Assembly (NCBI GenBank): GCA_018820765.1
Contig: JAHJNN010000003.1
Coordinates: 1-64,000 of the forward strand
DNA length: 64,000 nt
DNA from: Gammaproteobacteria bacterium
Lineage (GTDB): Bacteria > Pseudomonadota > Gammaproteobacteria > Burkholderiales > Thiobacillaceae
Direction of reading: 5' to 3'
The translations under genes and the position numbers were made by a program. The notes beneath the pieces were generated by a model. It saw only the letters and a program-made list of their open reading frames with translations, made no database searches and had not been told where the DNA came from. Shown piece after piece: positions 45,737-55,911 of this stretch; the stretch's first letter is position 1; the number at the start of each line of letters is the position of its first letter.

Positions 45737-47149
45737 ATGCCAGTCACAAAAATAATGGCTGTTTTCGGGAGAGGGACTGCACTGACACTGAGCCTGCTGG
45801 TGGCGGCCTGCAGCCAGCCGGTGCCGCCCCCCGAGACCAGTGGCGAGTTGCATGTCGGTACGCGCAACAGCCCGGCCTCATACTACATCGCCCACAATGG
45901 CGAGCCCGCCGGATTCGAGCACGATCTGCTGCAGGCATTCAGCCGCTCGCAGAAGTGGTCGCTCCACTGGACGGAAAAAAACCGGCCCGAAGCCCTGTTC
46001 GAGATGCTCGACAGCCATCAGATCCACCTGGCGGCAGCAGCCTTGCCGCAAGCGGTCGTCCGGGACCGTCACCTGGTCGCCGGGCCGGTGCTGTTCGAGA
46101 CCCCGATCCACATCGTGTATCGCACCGGCGACAGACGGCCCCGCAACATGGACGACCTGTCGGGCAAGCGCCTCGCGCTGATCATCGGCTCCGGACACAC
46201 CCCCATCCTGATGCGCCAGAAGCGCAAGCATCCCGAGCTGTCCTGGGCGGCGCTTGAAAACGTCTGGCCGGAAGAGCTGCTGGCGCAGCTGCAGGCCGGC
46301 AAGTACGACGCGGTCGTCATCAATGGCATGGATTTCGACCCGATGCGCAACGTCTATCCAGGCCTTACGGTGGCATTCGACGTCGGCGAAACGCAGAAAA
46401 TCGTGTGGGCCCTTTCTCCCCGCAGTTCGAAGATCCTGCGCAGTGCGCTGGCGCAGTTCGTCGAGCAGGCGCAAAAGGACGGCACCCTCAAACGCATCTA
46501 CGAGCGCTATTTCGGCCATGTCAAACGGCTGGGCAGTTCGGACATCCTCGGCATCCTACAGCGCCGTCCGCAGCGACTGCCCGAATTGCGGCAGCACTTT
46601 CACGAGGCGCAGACACTTACCGGCATCGACTGGCGGCTGCTGGCGGCGATCGGCTATCAGGAATCGCAGTGGAACCCGCTGGCCACGTCACCCACCGGGG
46701 TACGCGGCGTAATGATGCTGACCGGACAAACGGCCGACCGCATGGGCGTCAAGGACCGTCTCGATGCGCGCCAGAGCATCCTCGGCGGCGCGCGTTACCT
46801 GGCGTTGATGAAAGATACGCTGCCCGCCCGCATTCCCGAACCCGACCGCACCTGGCTGGCGCTGGCCGCCTACAACCAGGGCCAGGCCCATATGGAAGAC
46901 GCGCGCCGCATCGCACAGGCGCGCGGCGGCGACCCGGACAGCTGGGCCGACGTCAAGGAAGCGCTGCCCTACCTGAGCCGGGGCACCTACGCCAAGGTCA
47001 TGAAATACGGCTACGCCCGCGGCGGCGAAGCGTTGCATTTTGCCGAGAACATCCGCAGCTACTATGACATCCTGCTGCGGCTGGAGCCGGAATTCGACCC
47101 CCTGATCCAGCTGGGAAGCGGCGAGGAATCGCTGGCCGCTCCTGGCTGA
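45737..47149 (+). CDS. mltF: Membrane-bound lytic murein transglycosylase F
   Basis: A 470-residue outer-membrane lipoprotein that cleaves peptidoglycan. A signal peptide ends in a lipobox (LLVAAC, Cys25), followed by a solute-binding-type domain (about 35-260; LHVGTRNSPASYYI) and a lytic transglycosylase domain with catalytic Glu309 in GYQESQWNP and later AAYNQGQAHM. Alternative starts exist at 45698 and 45755; 45737 gives a typical signal peptide. Confidence 0.92.
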   Translation: MPVTKIMAVFGRGTALTLSLLVAACSQPVPPPETSGELHVGTRNSPASYYIAHNGEPAGFEHDLLQAFSRSQKWSLHWTEKNRPEALFEMLDSHQIHLAAAALPQAVVRDRHLVAGPVLFETPIHIVYRTGDRRPRNMDDLSGKRLALIIGSGHTPILMRQKRKHPELSWAALENVWPEELLAQLQAGKYDAVVINGMDFDPMRNVYPGLTVAFDVGETQKIVWALSPRSSKILRSALAQFVEQAQKDGTLKRIYERYFGHVKRLGSSDILGILQRRPQRLPELRQHFHEAQTLTGIDWRLLAAIGYQESQWNPLATSPTGVRGVMMLTGQTADRMGVKDRLDARQSILGGARYLALMKDTLPARIPEPDRTWLALAAYNQGQAHMEDARRIAQARGGDPDSWADVKEALPYLSRGTYAKVMKYGYARGGEALHFAENIRSYYDILLRLEPEFDPLIQLGSGEESLAAPG

Positions 47150-47155
47150 TCCGGC

Positions 47156-47242
47156 TCAGGCCGGCGTCAGCCTGTCCAGCCCGCCCATCCACGGGCGCAA
47201 CGCGTCCGGCACGGTCACGCTGCCGTCGGCGTTCTGGTAGTT
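47156..47242 (-). pseudogene. Second serS 3-prime end (truncated remnant)
   Basis: The minus strand encodes 28 residues that begin NYQNADGSV, contain MGG, and end in a TGA. They match the last 29 residues of the intact SerS next door (NYQRADGGV ... MGG) over NYQ-ADG-V--P--L-P-MGG. No start or upstream body remains. It is best explained as the tail of an older serS left after replacement or partial duplication. Confidence 0.7.
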
Positions 47243-47300
47243 TTGGCTACGGCCGCGCTACGCGCTTAACTTGCTGCGCATTTAGCCTGCGCCGAAACCA

Positions 47301-48611
<1,311 letters not shown>

Positions 48612-48665
48612 TCAATAGCAGTACGTTGAAAACGGAATTGTCCATGATCGCGCCGGCGATTGCCA

Positions 48666-48998
48666 TCAAACGCTCGTGGATTCGTCCACCAACCACGCGG
48701 GAATATCCCGCTGAGCGTGCAGTACCCGCCAGACATCGATATGGTCGGCGCGCTCGACATAGAAAACCAGATACGGGTAATGCTTCAGCGGCCAGCTTCG
48801 CAATCCGGGTAGATTCATCTCTAGCGCATAGCGGGCCGAACCCGTAGCGGGATGACGGGCGATGTGCGAATACGCCCGCTCCAGCGCATCGACCAAACCG
48901 AGTGCTGCCTGCGCCGCGTTCTCGTTCAGATACCAGGCGATGGCCTCGTCCACATCCCGGTTGGCAAGCGCACGCGGGATGACGGGCTTGTCCTTCAC
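48666..48998 (-). CDS. parE: ParE/RelE-family toxin
   Basis: A 110-residue protein of the ParE/RelE superfamily. It has the VIPRALANRDVDEAIAWYL start, central ALERAYSHIARHPATGSARY and C-terminal LVFYVERADHIDVWRVLHAQRDIP, the usual ParE pattern. The ATG overlaps the antitoxin stop (ATGA). ParE members poison DNA gyrase, but the target here is inferred. Confidence 0.88.
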   Translation of the reverse strand: MKDKPVIPRALANRDVDEAIAWYLNENAAQAALGLVDALERAYSHIARHPATGSARYALEMNLPGLRSWPLKHYPYLVFYVERADHIDVWRVLHAQRDIPAWLVDESTSV

Positions 48999-49231
48999 CC
49001 GCCGTGTCCGCCGACGCGGCGACGCAAGCCCTCGAAATACGCGCTGTTTGCCGGGCCAGCCGGCGCTGAGGCTGCTCCCTCAAGCAACAAACCGCGTAGA
49101 TGCTGGCGCTCCTGATCCTTGCGGATCAGTTCGCGCACGTATTCGCTGCTGGTGCCGTAGCCGCGCTGCGTGACCTGCTCGTCGACGAAAGTCTTGAGCG
49201 AGTCGGGGAGGGAAATGTTCATCGTGCTCAT
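48995..49231 (-). CDS. parD: ParD-family antitoxin
   Basis: A 78-residue ribbon-helix-helix protein (MNISLPDSLKTFVDEQVTQRGYGTSSEYVRELIRKDQER) whose C-terminus would wrap the ParE toxin. Two starts are possible (49231, 49222); the second gives the more usual MNISLP beginning. Direct repeats just upstream are a likely autoregulatory site. Confidence 0.9.
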   Translation of the reverse strand: MSTMNISLPDSLKTFVDEQVTQRGYGTSSEYVRELIRKDQERQHLRGLLLEGAASAPAGPANSAYFEGLRRRVGGHGG

Positions 49232-49248
49232 GGCTTGATGCTAGGCAG

Positions 49249-49266
49249 TTTGGCAAACTTTGGCAA
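49249..49266 (-). promoter_or_regulatory. Direct repeats upstream of parD (possible operator)
   Basis: TTTGGCAA occurs at 49249-49256 and 49259-49266, spaced by exactly 10 bp, one helical turn. Ribbon-helix-helix antitoxins bind such repeats beside their own start. Confidence 0.5.
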
Positions 49267-49273
49267 GCCTCGC

Positions 49274-49376
49274 ATTCCGCTCCCAAATCAATCGTGACGC
49301 GAAGCCAAGCCGAAGACAGTACAAACAGTACGGCGAGGCGAAGGCGACAAAGTCACGGTTGATTTGGGGGCGGAAT
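49274..49376. repeat. Inverted repeat at the end of smc
   Basis: Arms 49274-49298 and 49352-49376 match over 23 of 25 positions. The inner arm touches the smc stop codon. The 53-nt loop holds shorter repeats. It may stabilise or terminate the smc transcript, or be another member of the local palindromic repeats. Confidence 0.6.
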
Positions 49377-52300
49377 TAGGCCGCTTCGACCATCCCTACC
49401 GCTTCTTCCACGTCCACCGCGACGATGCGCGACACGCCCTGCTCCTGCATGGTGACGCCGGCCAGATGCTGGGCCATTTCCATGGTGACGCGGTTATGGG
49501 TGATGAAGAGGAACTGGGTGTGGCTGGACATCGCCTTGACCAGGTTGCAGTAGCGCTCGGTGTTGGCGTCGTCGAGCGGCGCATCGACCTCGTCCAGCAG
49601 GCAGAACGGCGCCGGATTGAGCTTGAACATGGCGAACACCAGCGACAGCGCGGTGAGCGTTTTTTCGCCGCCGGACAGCAGGTGGATCGAGGCGTTTTTC
49701 TTGCCGGGCGGCTGGGCGAACACCTGCACGCCGGCGTCGAGCAGTTCGTCGCCGGTGAGGATGAGCCGCGCCTGGCCGCCGCCGAACAGCTGCGGGAACA
49801 GCTCGCCCATGTGCTGGTTCACCGTATCGAAGGTTTCCTTGAGCTTGGCGCGTGACTCCTGGTCGATGCGGCGAATCGCGTCTTCCAGCGTGGTGACGGC
49901 CTCCACCAAATCGGCGCATTGGGCGGCGAGGTATTCGGAACGTTCCTGCGCCTGGGTCAGTTCGTCCAGCGCGGCGAGGTTGACCGCGCCGAGTGCGGCG
50001 ATCTCGTTCTGCAGGCGGCTGATCTGCGCCTGCAGCTGGGCCGGCTTGGGGCTGTCGGCCAGGCCGGATTCGAGGCTGGCCTCGTCGGCCGCCGCCTCGC
50101 GCAGCTGCAGTTCGAACTGCGACTGCATCAGCATGGCTTCCTGATCCTTCAGCTTCAGCTGCTCGATGGTGCGGCGTAGCGGATCCAGGCCCTGCTCGCA
50201 GGCCATGCGCGCCTCGTCCTGGCTCCTCAATTGCGCGGTCAGGCCTTCCAGCGCGTCGCGCGCGGCGGCCAGCGCAGTCTCGGCTTCGGTGCGCGCGGTC
50301 AGGGCGAGCTGCAGTTCGGCGTCCAGCGCGTCGGCCGGCAGGCGGGCCAGTTCGTCGCGCGCCTGGGTCAGACGGGTTTCATCGTCGGCGATTTCCTGGT
50401 CGATGCGGGCCAGTGTTTCGGCGAGCTCCTTGATCTTGTTGGTGCAGGTGGTCAGCGCGAATCCGGCTTCCTGATGCCGCCGCTCGGCCGCGCGCTGCAG
50501 TTCGCGCGCCTCGAACACGGCGCGGTCAGCCTGGTCGCGCGTCTGGCGCGCGGCGTACAGCGCCTCGCGGGCGGCGTCGCCCTGCGCACGGTACTCCTTG
50601 AGGCGTGATTCAAGCGTGTCGAGCGTGGCGCGCTCGCTGGTCTGCTGACGGGTCACCTCGTCCAGTTCCTGGGCGATCTGCGTGATGCGGCTCTGCACCC
50701 GTTCCACCGCCTGCTGCAGGCGCAGCAGTTCCATCTGCGCGGTGTGGTGGCGGCTCTGCGTCTGGCCGGTCTGCGCGCGCAGCGCCTGGATCTCGCGCTG
50801 GCGCTCCATGTAGCGCTGCTGCGTCTCGGCATAGGTGGCTTCCAGCCGCGTCACGTCTTCGCGCAGGCGCACGGCATCGTTGGCCAGCCGTTCGAGTTCG
50901 CGACCGCGCGCGAGAATGCCTTCGACCGCCGTGTGCGGGCCGTGGAAGGTGACGCTGTGGCGGGTGAACAGGTGGCCCTGCGGCGTGACGGCATACTCGC
51001 CGGGCGCGAGGCTCGCTGATCGGGCGCGCGCGGCATCCGCGCCGTCGGTCCAGTACACGCCAGCGAGCCAGTCGGCGAGTGCGGCCTGAGCGACGTCATC
51101 GTCGCTGGTGATCTTGCTGGCCAGCAGTTCCGGCGCGGCCGTTGCTGCGGCGCCCTGCCCGGTCCAGACGGTGAGGCGGGCCGGCGGCGCATCGGCGAAC
51201 CAGCCGGGCGCCGCGTCGGTGGCCACGGCCTGCAGGCGCTCGCGCAGCACGGCTTCGACCGCGGCTTCCCAGCCGGGGGCGACGCGCAGTTTTTCCCACA
51301 GGCGCGGTGCCGTATCCAGTCCTCGGCCACGGAGCCAGGCGCCCAGCTTTTCGTCGGCCTTCAGGCTTTCCTGCAGCTTTTTCAGCGCAGCGAGCTCGGC
51401 CTCGGTCTGGTGCAGCGCCTTGCGCGCGGCTTCGAGCTCGCGCGTGTGCTGCGCACGCGCGGCGTCGAGTTCGGGCAGCGCGGTCTCGGCTTCCTTCAGC
51501 CCGGCCTGCGCGGTGGCCAAGGTCTGCGCCAGTTCCTCCAGCTCGACCTGCTTCTTCGCCAGGCCGGCCGCATCCGGGCGCGGCAGCTGCGCCTGCTCCT
51601 GGGCGAGCCGGCGCTGGCGTGCGTCCAGCTGTTCGAGCTGGCGTTTGGTGTGGCCGAGACTGTTTTCGTCGACCTGACGCGATTGATCCAACTGCGACAC
51701 CGCGCGCTGCGTCTCGCCCACGCCCTGCTGCGCCTCGCGCAGCAGGGCTTCCTTCTGCGGCAGGGTGCTGTCGGTGGCCTGGCGGGCGGCGGCTTCGGCA
51801 TCCGTCAGCGCGGCCTGCAAACCCGGCTGCTGCGCGGTCACTTCGTTCAGGGCGTCCTGCGTGGTGGCGCGGCGCGCCTGCTGCGACTCCATGCGCGTAC
51901 CCAGGTCCTGCACCTGGCGATAGAGCCGGTCGCGGGTGGCGTTCTGATGCGCCATGGTCTGCTCGATGCGCGCCACTTCGGACTGCGCCTGGTAATACGT
52001 GGCCTGCGCGGTATTGAGCGTGTCCTGCCCGGCGAACTGGGTCTGGCGCGCGGTTTCCAGCTCGGATTCGATATGGCGCAGCCGGGCGGTTTCGGCTTCC
52101 AGCCTGTTCTGCGCCTCGGTCAGGTCCTTGTCGATGCGCGCGCGCTGCTGGGCGGCGTCGTGCTTCCTGGCGAACCACAGGCGGTGCTGGGCGAAGGTCA
52201 GGTCGGCCTGCAGGCTGCGGTAGTGCTGGGCGACCTCGGCCTGCGCGGTGAGCTTCTCGACCTGGGTCTTGAGTTCGCGCTGGATGTCCTCGACGCGGTT

Positions 52301-52873
52301 CATGTTGTCGCGCGCGTCCTTCAGCCGGGCTTCGGTTTCCTTGCGGCGTTCCTTGTACTTGGACACGCCCGCGGCTTCTTCCAGGTAGCCGCGTAGTTCC
52401 TCCGGCTTGGCCTCGATCAGGCGCGAGATCATGCCCTGCTCGATGATGGCGTAGGCGCGCGCGCCGACGCCGGTGCCGAGGAAGAGGTCGGCGACGTCGC
52501 GCCGCCGCACCCGCATGTTGTTGATGTAATAAGTGGAGTCGCCGCTGCGGTCGAGCACGCGCTTGACCGCGATCTCGGCGTATTGCGACCACTGCCCGGC
52601 GGCGCGGCCGAGTTCGTTGTTGAACGCCAGTTCGACCGAGGCGCGCGAAGACGGCTTGCGGGTGCCCGATCCGTTGAAGATGACGTCCTGCATGGTTTCG
52701 CCGCGCAGGTGCTTGGCCGACGATTCGCCGAGAACCCAGCGCACCGCGTCGATCACGTTCGACTTGCCGCAGCCGTTCGGCCCCACCACGCCGGTCAGCT
52801 GTGCGGGGACGGGAATGACGGTGGGGTCGACGAAACTCTTGAAGCCGGCAAGTTTGATGTGGGTTAAACGCAA
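49376..52873 (-). CDS. smc: Chromosome segregation protein SMC
   Basis: A 1165-residue condensin ATPase. The N-terminal head has Walker A GPNGCGKS (residues 31-38), two long coiled coils flank a hinge at about 505-665, and the C-terminal head has signature LLSGGEKTLTAL and Walker B CLLDEVDAPLDD. It partners ScpA and ScpB, encoded at 16786-18280. The start at 52873 is the standard MRLTHIKLAGFKSFVDPT. Confidence 0.96.
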   Translation of the reverse strand: MRLTHIKLAGFKSFVDPTVIPVPAQLTGVVGPNGCGKSNVIDAVRWVLGESSAKHLRGETMQDVIFNGSGTRKPSSRASVELAFNNELGRAAGQWSQYAEIAVKRVLDRSGDSTYYINNMRVRRRDVADLFLGTGVGARAYAIIEQGMISRLIEAKPEELRGYLEEAAGVSKYKERRKETEARLKDARDNMNRVEDIQRELKTQVEKLTAQAEVAQHYRSLQADLTFAQHRLWFARKHDAAQQRARIDKDLTEAQNRLEAETARLRHIESELETARQTQFAGQDTLNTAQATYYQAQSEVARIEQTMAHQNATRDRLYRQVQDLGTRMESQQARRATTQDALNEVTAQQPGLQAALTDAEAAARQATDSTLPQKEALLREAQQGVGETQRAVSQLDQSRQVDENSLGHTKRQLEQLDARQRRLAQEQAQLPRPDAAGLAKKQVELEELAQTLATAQAGLKEAETALPELDAARAQHTRELEAARKALHQTEAELAALKKLQESLKADEKLGAWLRGRGLDTAPRLWEKLRVAPGWEAAVEAVLRERLQAVATDAAPGWFADAPPARLTVWTGQGAAATAAPELLASKITSDDDVAQAALADWLAGVYWTDGADAARARSASLAPGEYAVTPQGHLFTRHSVTFHGPHTAVEGILARGRELERLANDAVRLREDVTRLEATYAETQQRYMERQREIQALRAQTGQTQSRHHTAQMELLRLQQAVERVQSRITQIAQELDEVTRQQTSERATLDTLESRLKEYRAQGDAAREALYAARQTRDQADRAVFEARELQRAAERRHQEAGFALTTCTNKIKELAETLARIDQEIADDETRLTQARDELARLPADALDAELQLALTARTEAETALAAARDALEGLTAQLRSQDEARMACEQGLDPLRRTIEQLKLKDQEAMLMQSQFELQLREAAADEASLESGLADSPKPAQLQAQISRLQNEIAALGAVNLAALDELTQAQERSEYLAAQCADLVEAVTTLEDAIRRIDQESRAKLKETFDTVNQHMGELFPQLFGGGQARLILTGDELLDAGVQVFAQPPGKKNASIHLLSGGEKTLTALSLVFAMFKLNPAPFCLLDEVDAPLDDANTERYCNLVKAMSSHTQFLFITHNRVTMEMAQHLAGVTMQEQGVSRIVAVDVEEAVGMVEAA

Positions 52874-52892
52874 GACAGCGGACCTAAGCTTT

Positions 52893-52898
52893 TATAAT
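52893..52898 (+). promoter_or_regulatory. -10 box in the smc-queF divergent region
   Basis: TATAAT lies 81 bp before the queF start, within the 105-bp gap between the divergent genes. No convincing -35 is visible. No preQ1-type riboswitch was recognised before queF. Confidence 0.4.
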
Positions 52899-52978
52899 GT
52901 GTCGTCTCAACGCGCCTGCCGCTTCTATCAATGTGGCAAGCGGCGTTCGAATTCGCGACATTCTACACCGAGCCCCCT

Positions 52979-53398
52979 ATGCCCTCCACGCCCACCAAAA
53001 TCCTCGAAACCTTCCCCAATCCAAAACCGGGACGTGACTTTCACATTCACATGGAAGTCCATGAATTTACATGTCTTTGCCCCAAGACCGGGCAGCCCGA
53101 TTTCGCTACCCTGATCCTCGATTACATCCCCGACGAGACCTGCGTCGAACTCAAAAGCCTGAAGCTCTACATGTGGAGTTTCCGCGAGGAAGGCCACTTT
53201 CACGAGGACGTCACCAACCGCATCCTCGACGATCTGGTGAAGGCGACCGAACCGCGCTTCATGCGGCTCACCGCCAAGTTCTACGTGCGCGGCGGCATCT
53301 TCACCAACGTGGTAGCCGAACACCGCAAGGAAGGCTGGCAACCGGCGCCGCGCGTCGACCTCACGCAATTCGAACACCCGTCGAACACGCGCGGCTAA
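52979..53398 (+). CDS. queF: NADPH-dependent 7-cyano-7-deazaguanine reductase
   Basis: A 139-residue enzyme of the short (YkvM-like) QueF class, which reduces preQ0 to preQ1 in queuosine synthesis. The nucleophilic Cys is in [12 protein letters not shown], and the NADPH motif is [24 protein letters not shown] supplies the catalytic Asp/His region. The start at 52979 was chosen for normal length; the frame stays open 16 codons upstream. No other queuosine gene is nearby. Confidence 0.94.
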   Translation: MPSTPTKILETFPNPKPGRDFHIHMEVHEFTCLCPKTGQPDFATLILDYIPDETCVELKSLKLYMWSFREEGHFHEDVTNRILDDLVKATEPRFMRLTAKFYVRGGIFTNVVAEHRKEGWQPAPRVDLTQFEHPSNTRG

Positions 53399-53663
53399 GG
53401 GCCTGATAATGCTGATTTCGCACCTGCGTTGCCGCGAGAAAGCGATGGATGCAAGGCGCGGCGCGCAGGCAAGGGCCATCCCTTGCCAAGCGGCGCAACG
53501 CTGCAGACACGCTTTCTCGCGGCAACCCGCAGGGACGGGGCCGCTTCGGGCGCATTCCTTTGTCGCGAGCCGCTTGCAGTGCCGGCGTTGCGGCGCGTCC
53601 CGCTTCGCGGACTGCATCCCGAAGCGGCCCCGTCGCAGGCGTGAAATCAGCATTAACAGGCCC
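53399..53663. mobile_element. 265-bp inverted-repeat element (MITE-like) with nested hairpins
   Basis: Terminal inverted repeats of 30 bp (53399-53428 and 53634-53663) match at 26 positions. Inside are two perfect long hairpins: 53428-53444 with 53510-53526 (17 bp, itself enclosing GGCAAGGG-CCAT-CCCTTGCC), and 53534-53550 with 53618-53634 (17 bp). The element folds as a junction of long arms and has no coding capacity I can support. Its right end stops 5 bp before the TTG start of the kinase. No target-site duplication is obvious. Confidence 0.6.
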
Positions 53664-53668
53664 TGACC

Positions 53669-54958
53669 TTGTATTTTCTCGGCATCGACTTCGGCACCTC
53701 GGGCGCGCGCAGCTGCGTGATCGACGCCGAAGGCGCCATCGTTGCCGAGGACACGCGCGACTTCGGCACGCTGGAAGACTATGAACGCGCCGGCATCTGG
53801 CGCGAAGCGCTGTGGGACCTGGTCGCAGCGCTCCCGCCCGCCATTCGCACCCAATTGTCGGACATTGCGCTCGACGGCACCTCCGGCACCGTGCTCGCCT
53901 GCGACGAGGAACTCTCGCCGCGCCACCCGCCGCTCCTGTACAACGACGACCGCGCGACTGAAGAAGCCGCGCTGATTGCCAAAACCGCCACGCCGGGGCA
54001 CCCGGCAGCGGCGGTGACCTCGGGGCTCGCCAAGCTACTGTGGCTGAAAAAGCGGCTCGGCCTCACCGGTGCGCGGCTCTACCTCAACCAGGCCGACTGG
54101 CTGTCGGGCCTCCTGACCGGCCGGGTGGGCATGACCGACTATCACAACGCGCTGAAAATGGGCCTCGACCTCGACGAATTGAAATGGCCGGCCTGGGTGG
54201 ACTATCTGGCCGATGTCGACTATTTGCCGGTGCCCATCGCGCCCGGCGCCCGGCTCGCCACGGTGTCGCGCCCGCGTGCGCGCTACCTCGGAATCAACCC
54301 CGGCTGCATGGTGCATGCTGGCACCACCGACTCGATCGCTGCCTTCCTCGCCGCTGGCATCAGTCAGAGCGGCGACGCCGTCACTTCGCTCGGCAGCACC
54401 CTGGTGCTGAAGCTGTTGTCCGACACCCGGGTGGAATCGACCGAACACGGCGTCTATTCGCATTGGTTCGGCAGCCGCTGGCTGGCGGGCGGAGCCAGCA
54501 ACGCCGGCGGCGCGGTGCTGCGGCAGTTCTTCGACGACCGCACGCTTTCCGCGCTGAGCGAAACCATCGATCCGACCGTCGCCAGCCCGCTCGACTACCT
54601 GCCGCTGCCGCGCACCGGCGAACGCTTCCCGGTCAACGACCCGCAGCTTGCGCCGCGCCTGACCCCGCGCCCGGCCGACGACGCCGACTTCCTGCACGGC
54701 CTGCTGGAAAGCCTTGCTCGCATCGAGGCCCGCGGCTATGGCCTGCTGGCCGAGTTGGGCGCGACGCCCGTGGGCCGCATCGACACCGCGGGCGGCGGCG
54801 CCCAAAACCCGGCCTGGACACGCATCCGCCAGCGCCTGCTCGGCGTGCCGGTGGCGCGCGCCGCCCACACCGAAGCCGCCTACGGCGCCGCCCTGCTGGC
54901 GCGCGATGGGCAGCAGCGCTTCGCCTCAATTCCGCCTGAGCCCGCCGCCTACAACTAA
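53669..54958 (+). CDS. FGGY-family carbohydrate kinase
   Basis: A 429-residue sugar kinase of the xylulokinase/ribulokinase group. The phosphate-binding start YFLGIDFGTSGARS, the GTSGTV segment and C-terminal TAGGGAQNPAWTRIRQ are the family landmarks. The start is a TTG at 53669 because the conserved N-terminus leaves no later choice; no ribosome site is visible, and that spot is filled by the end of the inverted-repeat element. The sugar is unknown. Length is somewhat short for the family (about 450-520). Confidence 0.85.
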   Translation: MYFLGIDFGTSGARSCVIDAEGAIVAEDTRDFGTLEDYERAGIWREALWDLVAALPPAIRTQLSDIALDGTSGTVLACDEELSPRHPPLLYNDDRATEEAALIAKTATPGHPAAAVTSGLAKLLWLKKRLGLTGARLYLNQADWLSGLLTGRVGMTDYHNALKMGLDLDELKWPAWVDYLADVDYLPVPIAPGARLATVSRPRARYLGINPGCMVHAGTTDSIAAFLAAGISQSGDAVTSLGSTLVLKLLSDTRVESTEHGVYSHWFGSRWLAGGASNAGGAVLRQFFDDRTLSALSETIDPTVASPLDYLPLPRTGERFPVNDPQLAPRLTPRPADDADFLHGLLESLARIEARGYGLLAELGATPVGRIDTAGGGAQNPAWTRIRQRLLGVPVARAAHTEAAYGAALLARDGQQRFASIPPEPAAYN

Positions 54959-54990
54959 AGTTGTATATCAATCGGTCAGTGCGTGTCCTA

Positions 54991-55058
54991 TGGTGGAGGA
55001 GTCACCGCACCGCCCAAGACACCGGTTCGCTCGAACCTGCGCTGCGGTGACCCCACCA
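54991..55058 (+). promoter_or_regulatory. Hairpin leader before the amidase gene
   Basis: TGGTGG and GTCACCGCA (55001) pair with TGCGGTGAC (55043) and CCACCA, with a 3-nt bulge, enclosing a GGTTC-GCTC-GAACC hairpin. It is either the kinase terminator or a structured leader ending 13 bp before the amidase start. Confidence 0.5.
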
Positions 55059-55071
55059 GGGGGACGACACA

Positions 55072-55911
55072 ATGAGAATACGCAATCACCGTCTGGCGCG
55101 GGACGATGGTTCTGCGTTGGCCTACCTCGCCAGTCCGCATGCGGGCGCGGGGATTTTGCCCCGTTTTCTGGTCCTTCATTACACCGCCGGCAGCAGTGCG
55201 GCGGGCACGGTTTCCTGGTTCTGCAGTCCGGCATCGCATGTTTCCGCCCACCTGGTCATCGCGCGCGACGGCACGATCACCCAGATGGTGCCGTTCAACC
55301 GCGAAGCCTGGCATGCCGGCCAGTCGCGCTGGGGCAGCCTGTCCGGACTCAATCGCCACAGCATCGGCATCGAACTCGACAATGCCGGCTGCCTGATCCG
55401 AAGCGGCGGCAAATGGGTCTCCCCGCTCACCCGCCGCAGCTACCCCGACAGCGACGTCACCGTCGCCGCCCACAAGAACGATCCGCCCGGCACGCCGCCC
55501 TGCGGCTGGCACGCCTACACGCCCGAACAGATCGAAGCCACGCTGAAATGCGGCATGGCGCTGGTCAACCATTACGGCCTGGCCGACGTGCTGGGGCACG
55601 ACGACATCGCCCCCGGACGCAAGCGCGACCCGGGTCCGGACTTCCCGCTGGACTCGGTGCGCGCCCGCCTGCTGGGGCGCGGCGACGACCACCCCGAGCG
55701 CTATCGCACCACCGCCCGGCTATACGTCAGGAGCGGCGCCGGTCCCGATTTCGCGGCCCTGCCGGGGACGCCGCTGCCGCCCGGCACCGAGGTCGAGGTC
55801 CTGGCCAAGCATGGCCTGTGGTGGCAGGTCGACGTGGTGGGCGAGGTCAACGGCGTGATGGACATCGTCGGCTGGAGCCACAGCAAATACCTGGAGATCA
55901 TCGATGGCTGA
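55072..55911 (+). CDS. N-acetylmuramoyl-L-alanine amidase (Amidase_2) with SH3-like tail
   Basis: A 279-residue protein. The zinc amidase domain has LVLHYTAGSS, SAHLVIARDG and GHDDIAPGRKRDPGP, the His and Asp/Lys residues of the AmpD/Amidase_2 fold. A C-terminal bacterial SH3-like domain (about 215-275; LYVRSGAGPDF to WSHSKYLEI) could hold it on peptidoglycan. No classical signal peptide is seen, which is odd for an SH3-bearing amidase. AGGGGGA precedes the start, and its end overlaps the patatin gene by 8 bp. Confidence 0.85.
   Translation: MRIRNHRLARDDGSALAYLASPHAGAGILPRFLVLHYTAGSSAAGTVSWFCSPASHVSAHLVIARDGTITQMVPFNREAWHAGQSRWGSLSGLNRHSIGIELDNAGCLIRSGGKWVSPLTRRSYPDSDVTVAAHKNDPPGTPPCGWHAYTPEQIEATLKCGMALVNHYGLADVLGHDDIAPGRKRDPGPDFPLDSVRARLLGRGDDHPERYRTTARLYVRSGAGPDFAALPGTPLPPGTEVEVLAKHGLWWQVDVVGEVNGVMDIVGWSHSKYLEIIDG

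Noticed and set aside
52874-52978. preQ1 riboswitch before queF
   Set aside because: The short gap shows no recognisable preQ1 aptamer pattern, and there is room only for a promoter.
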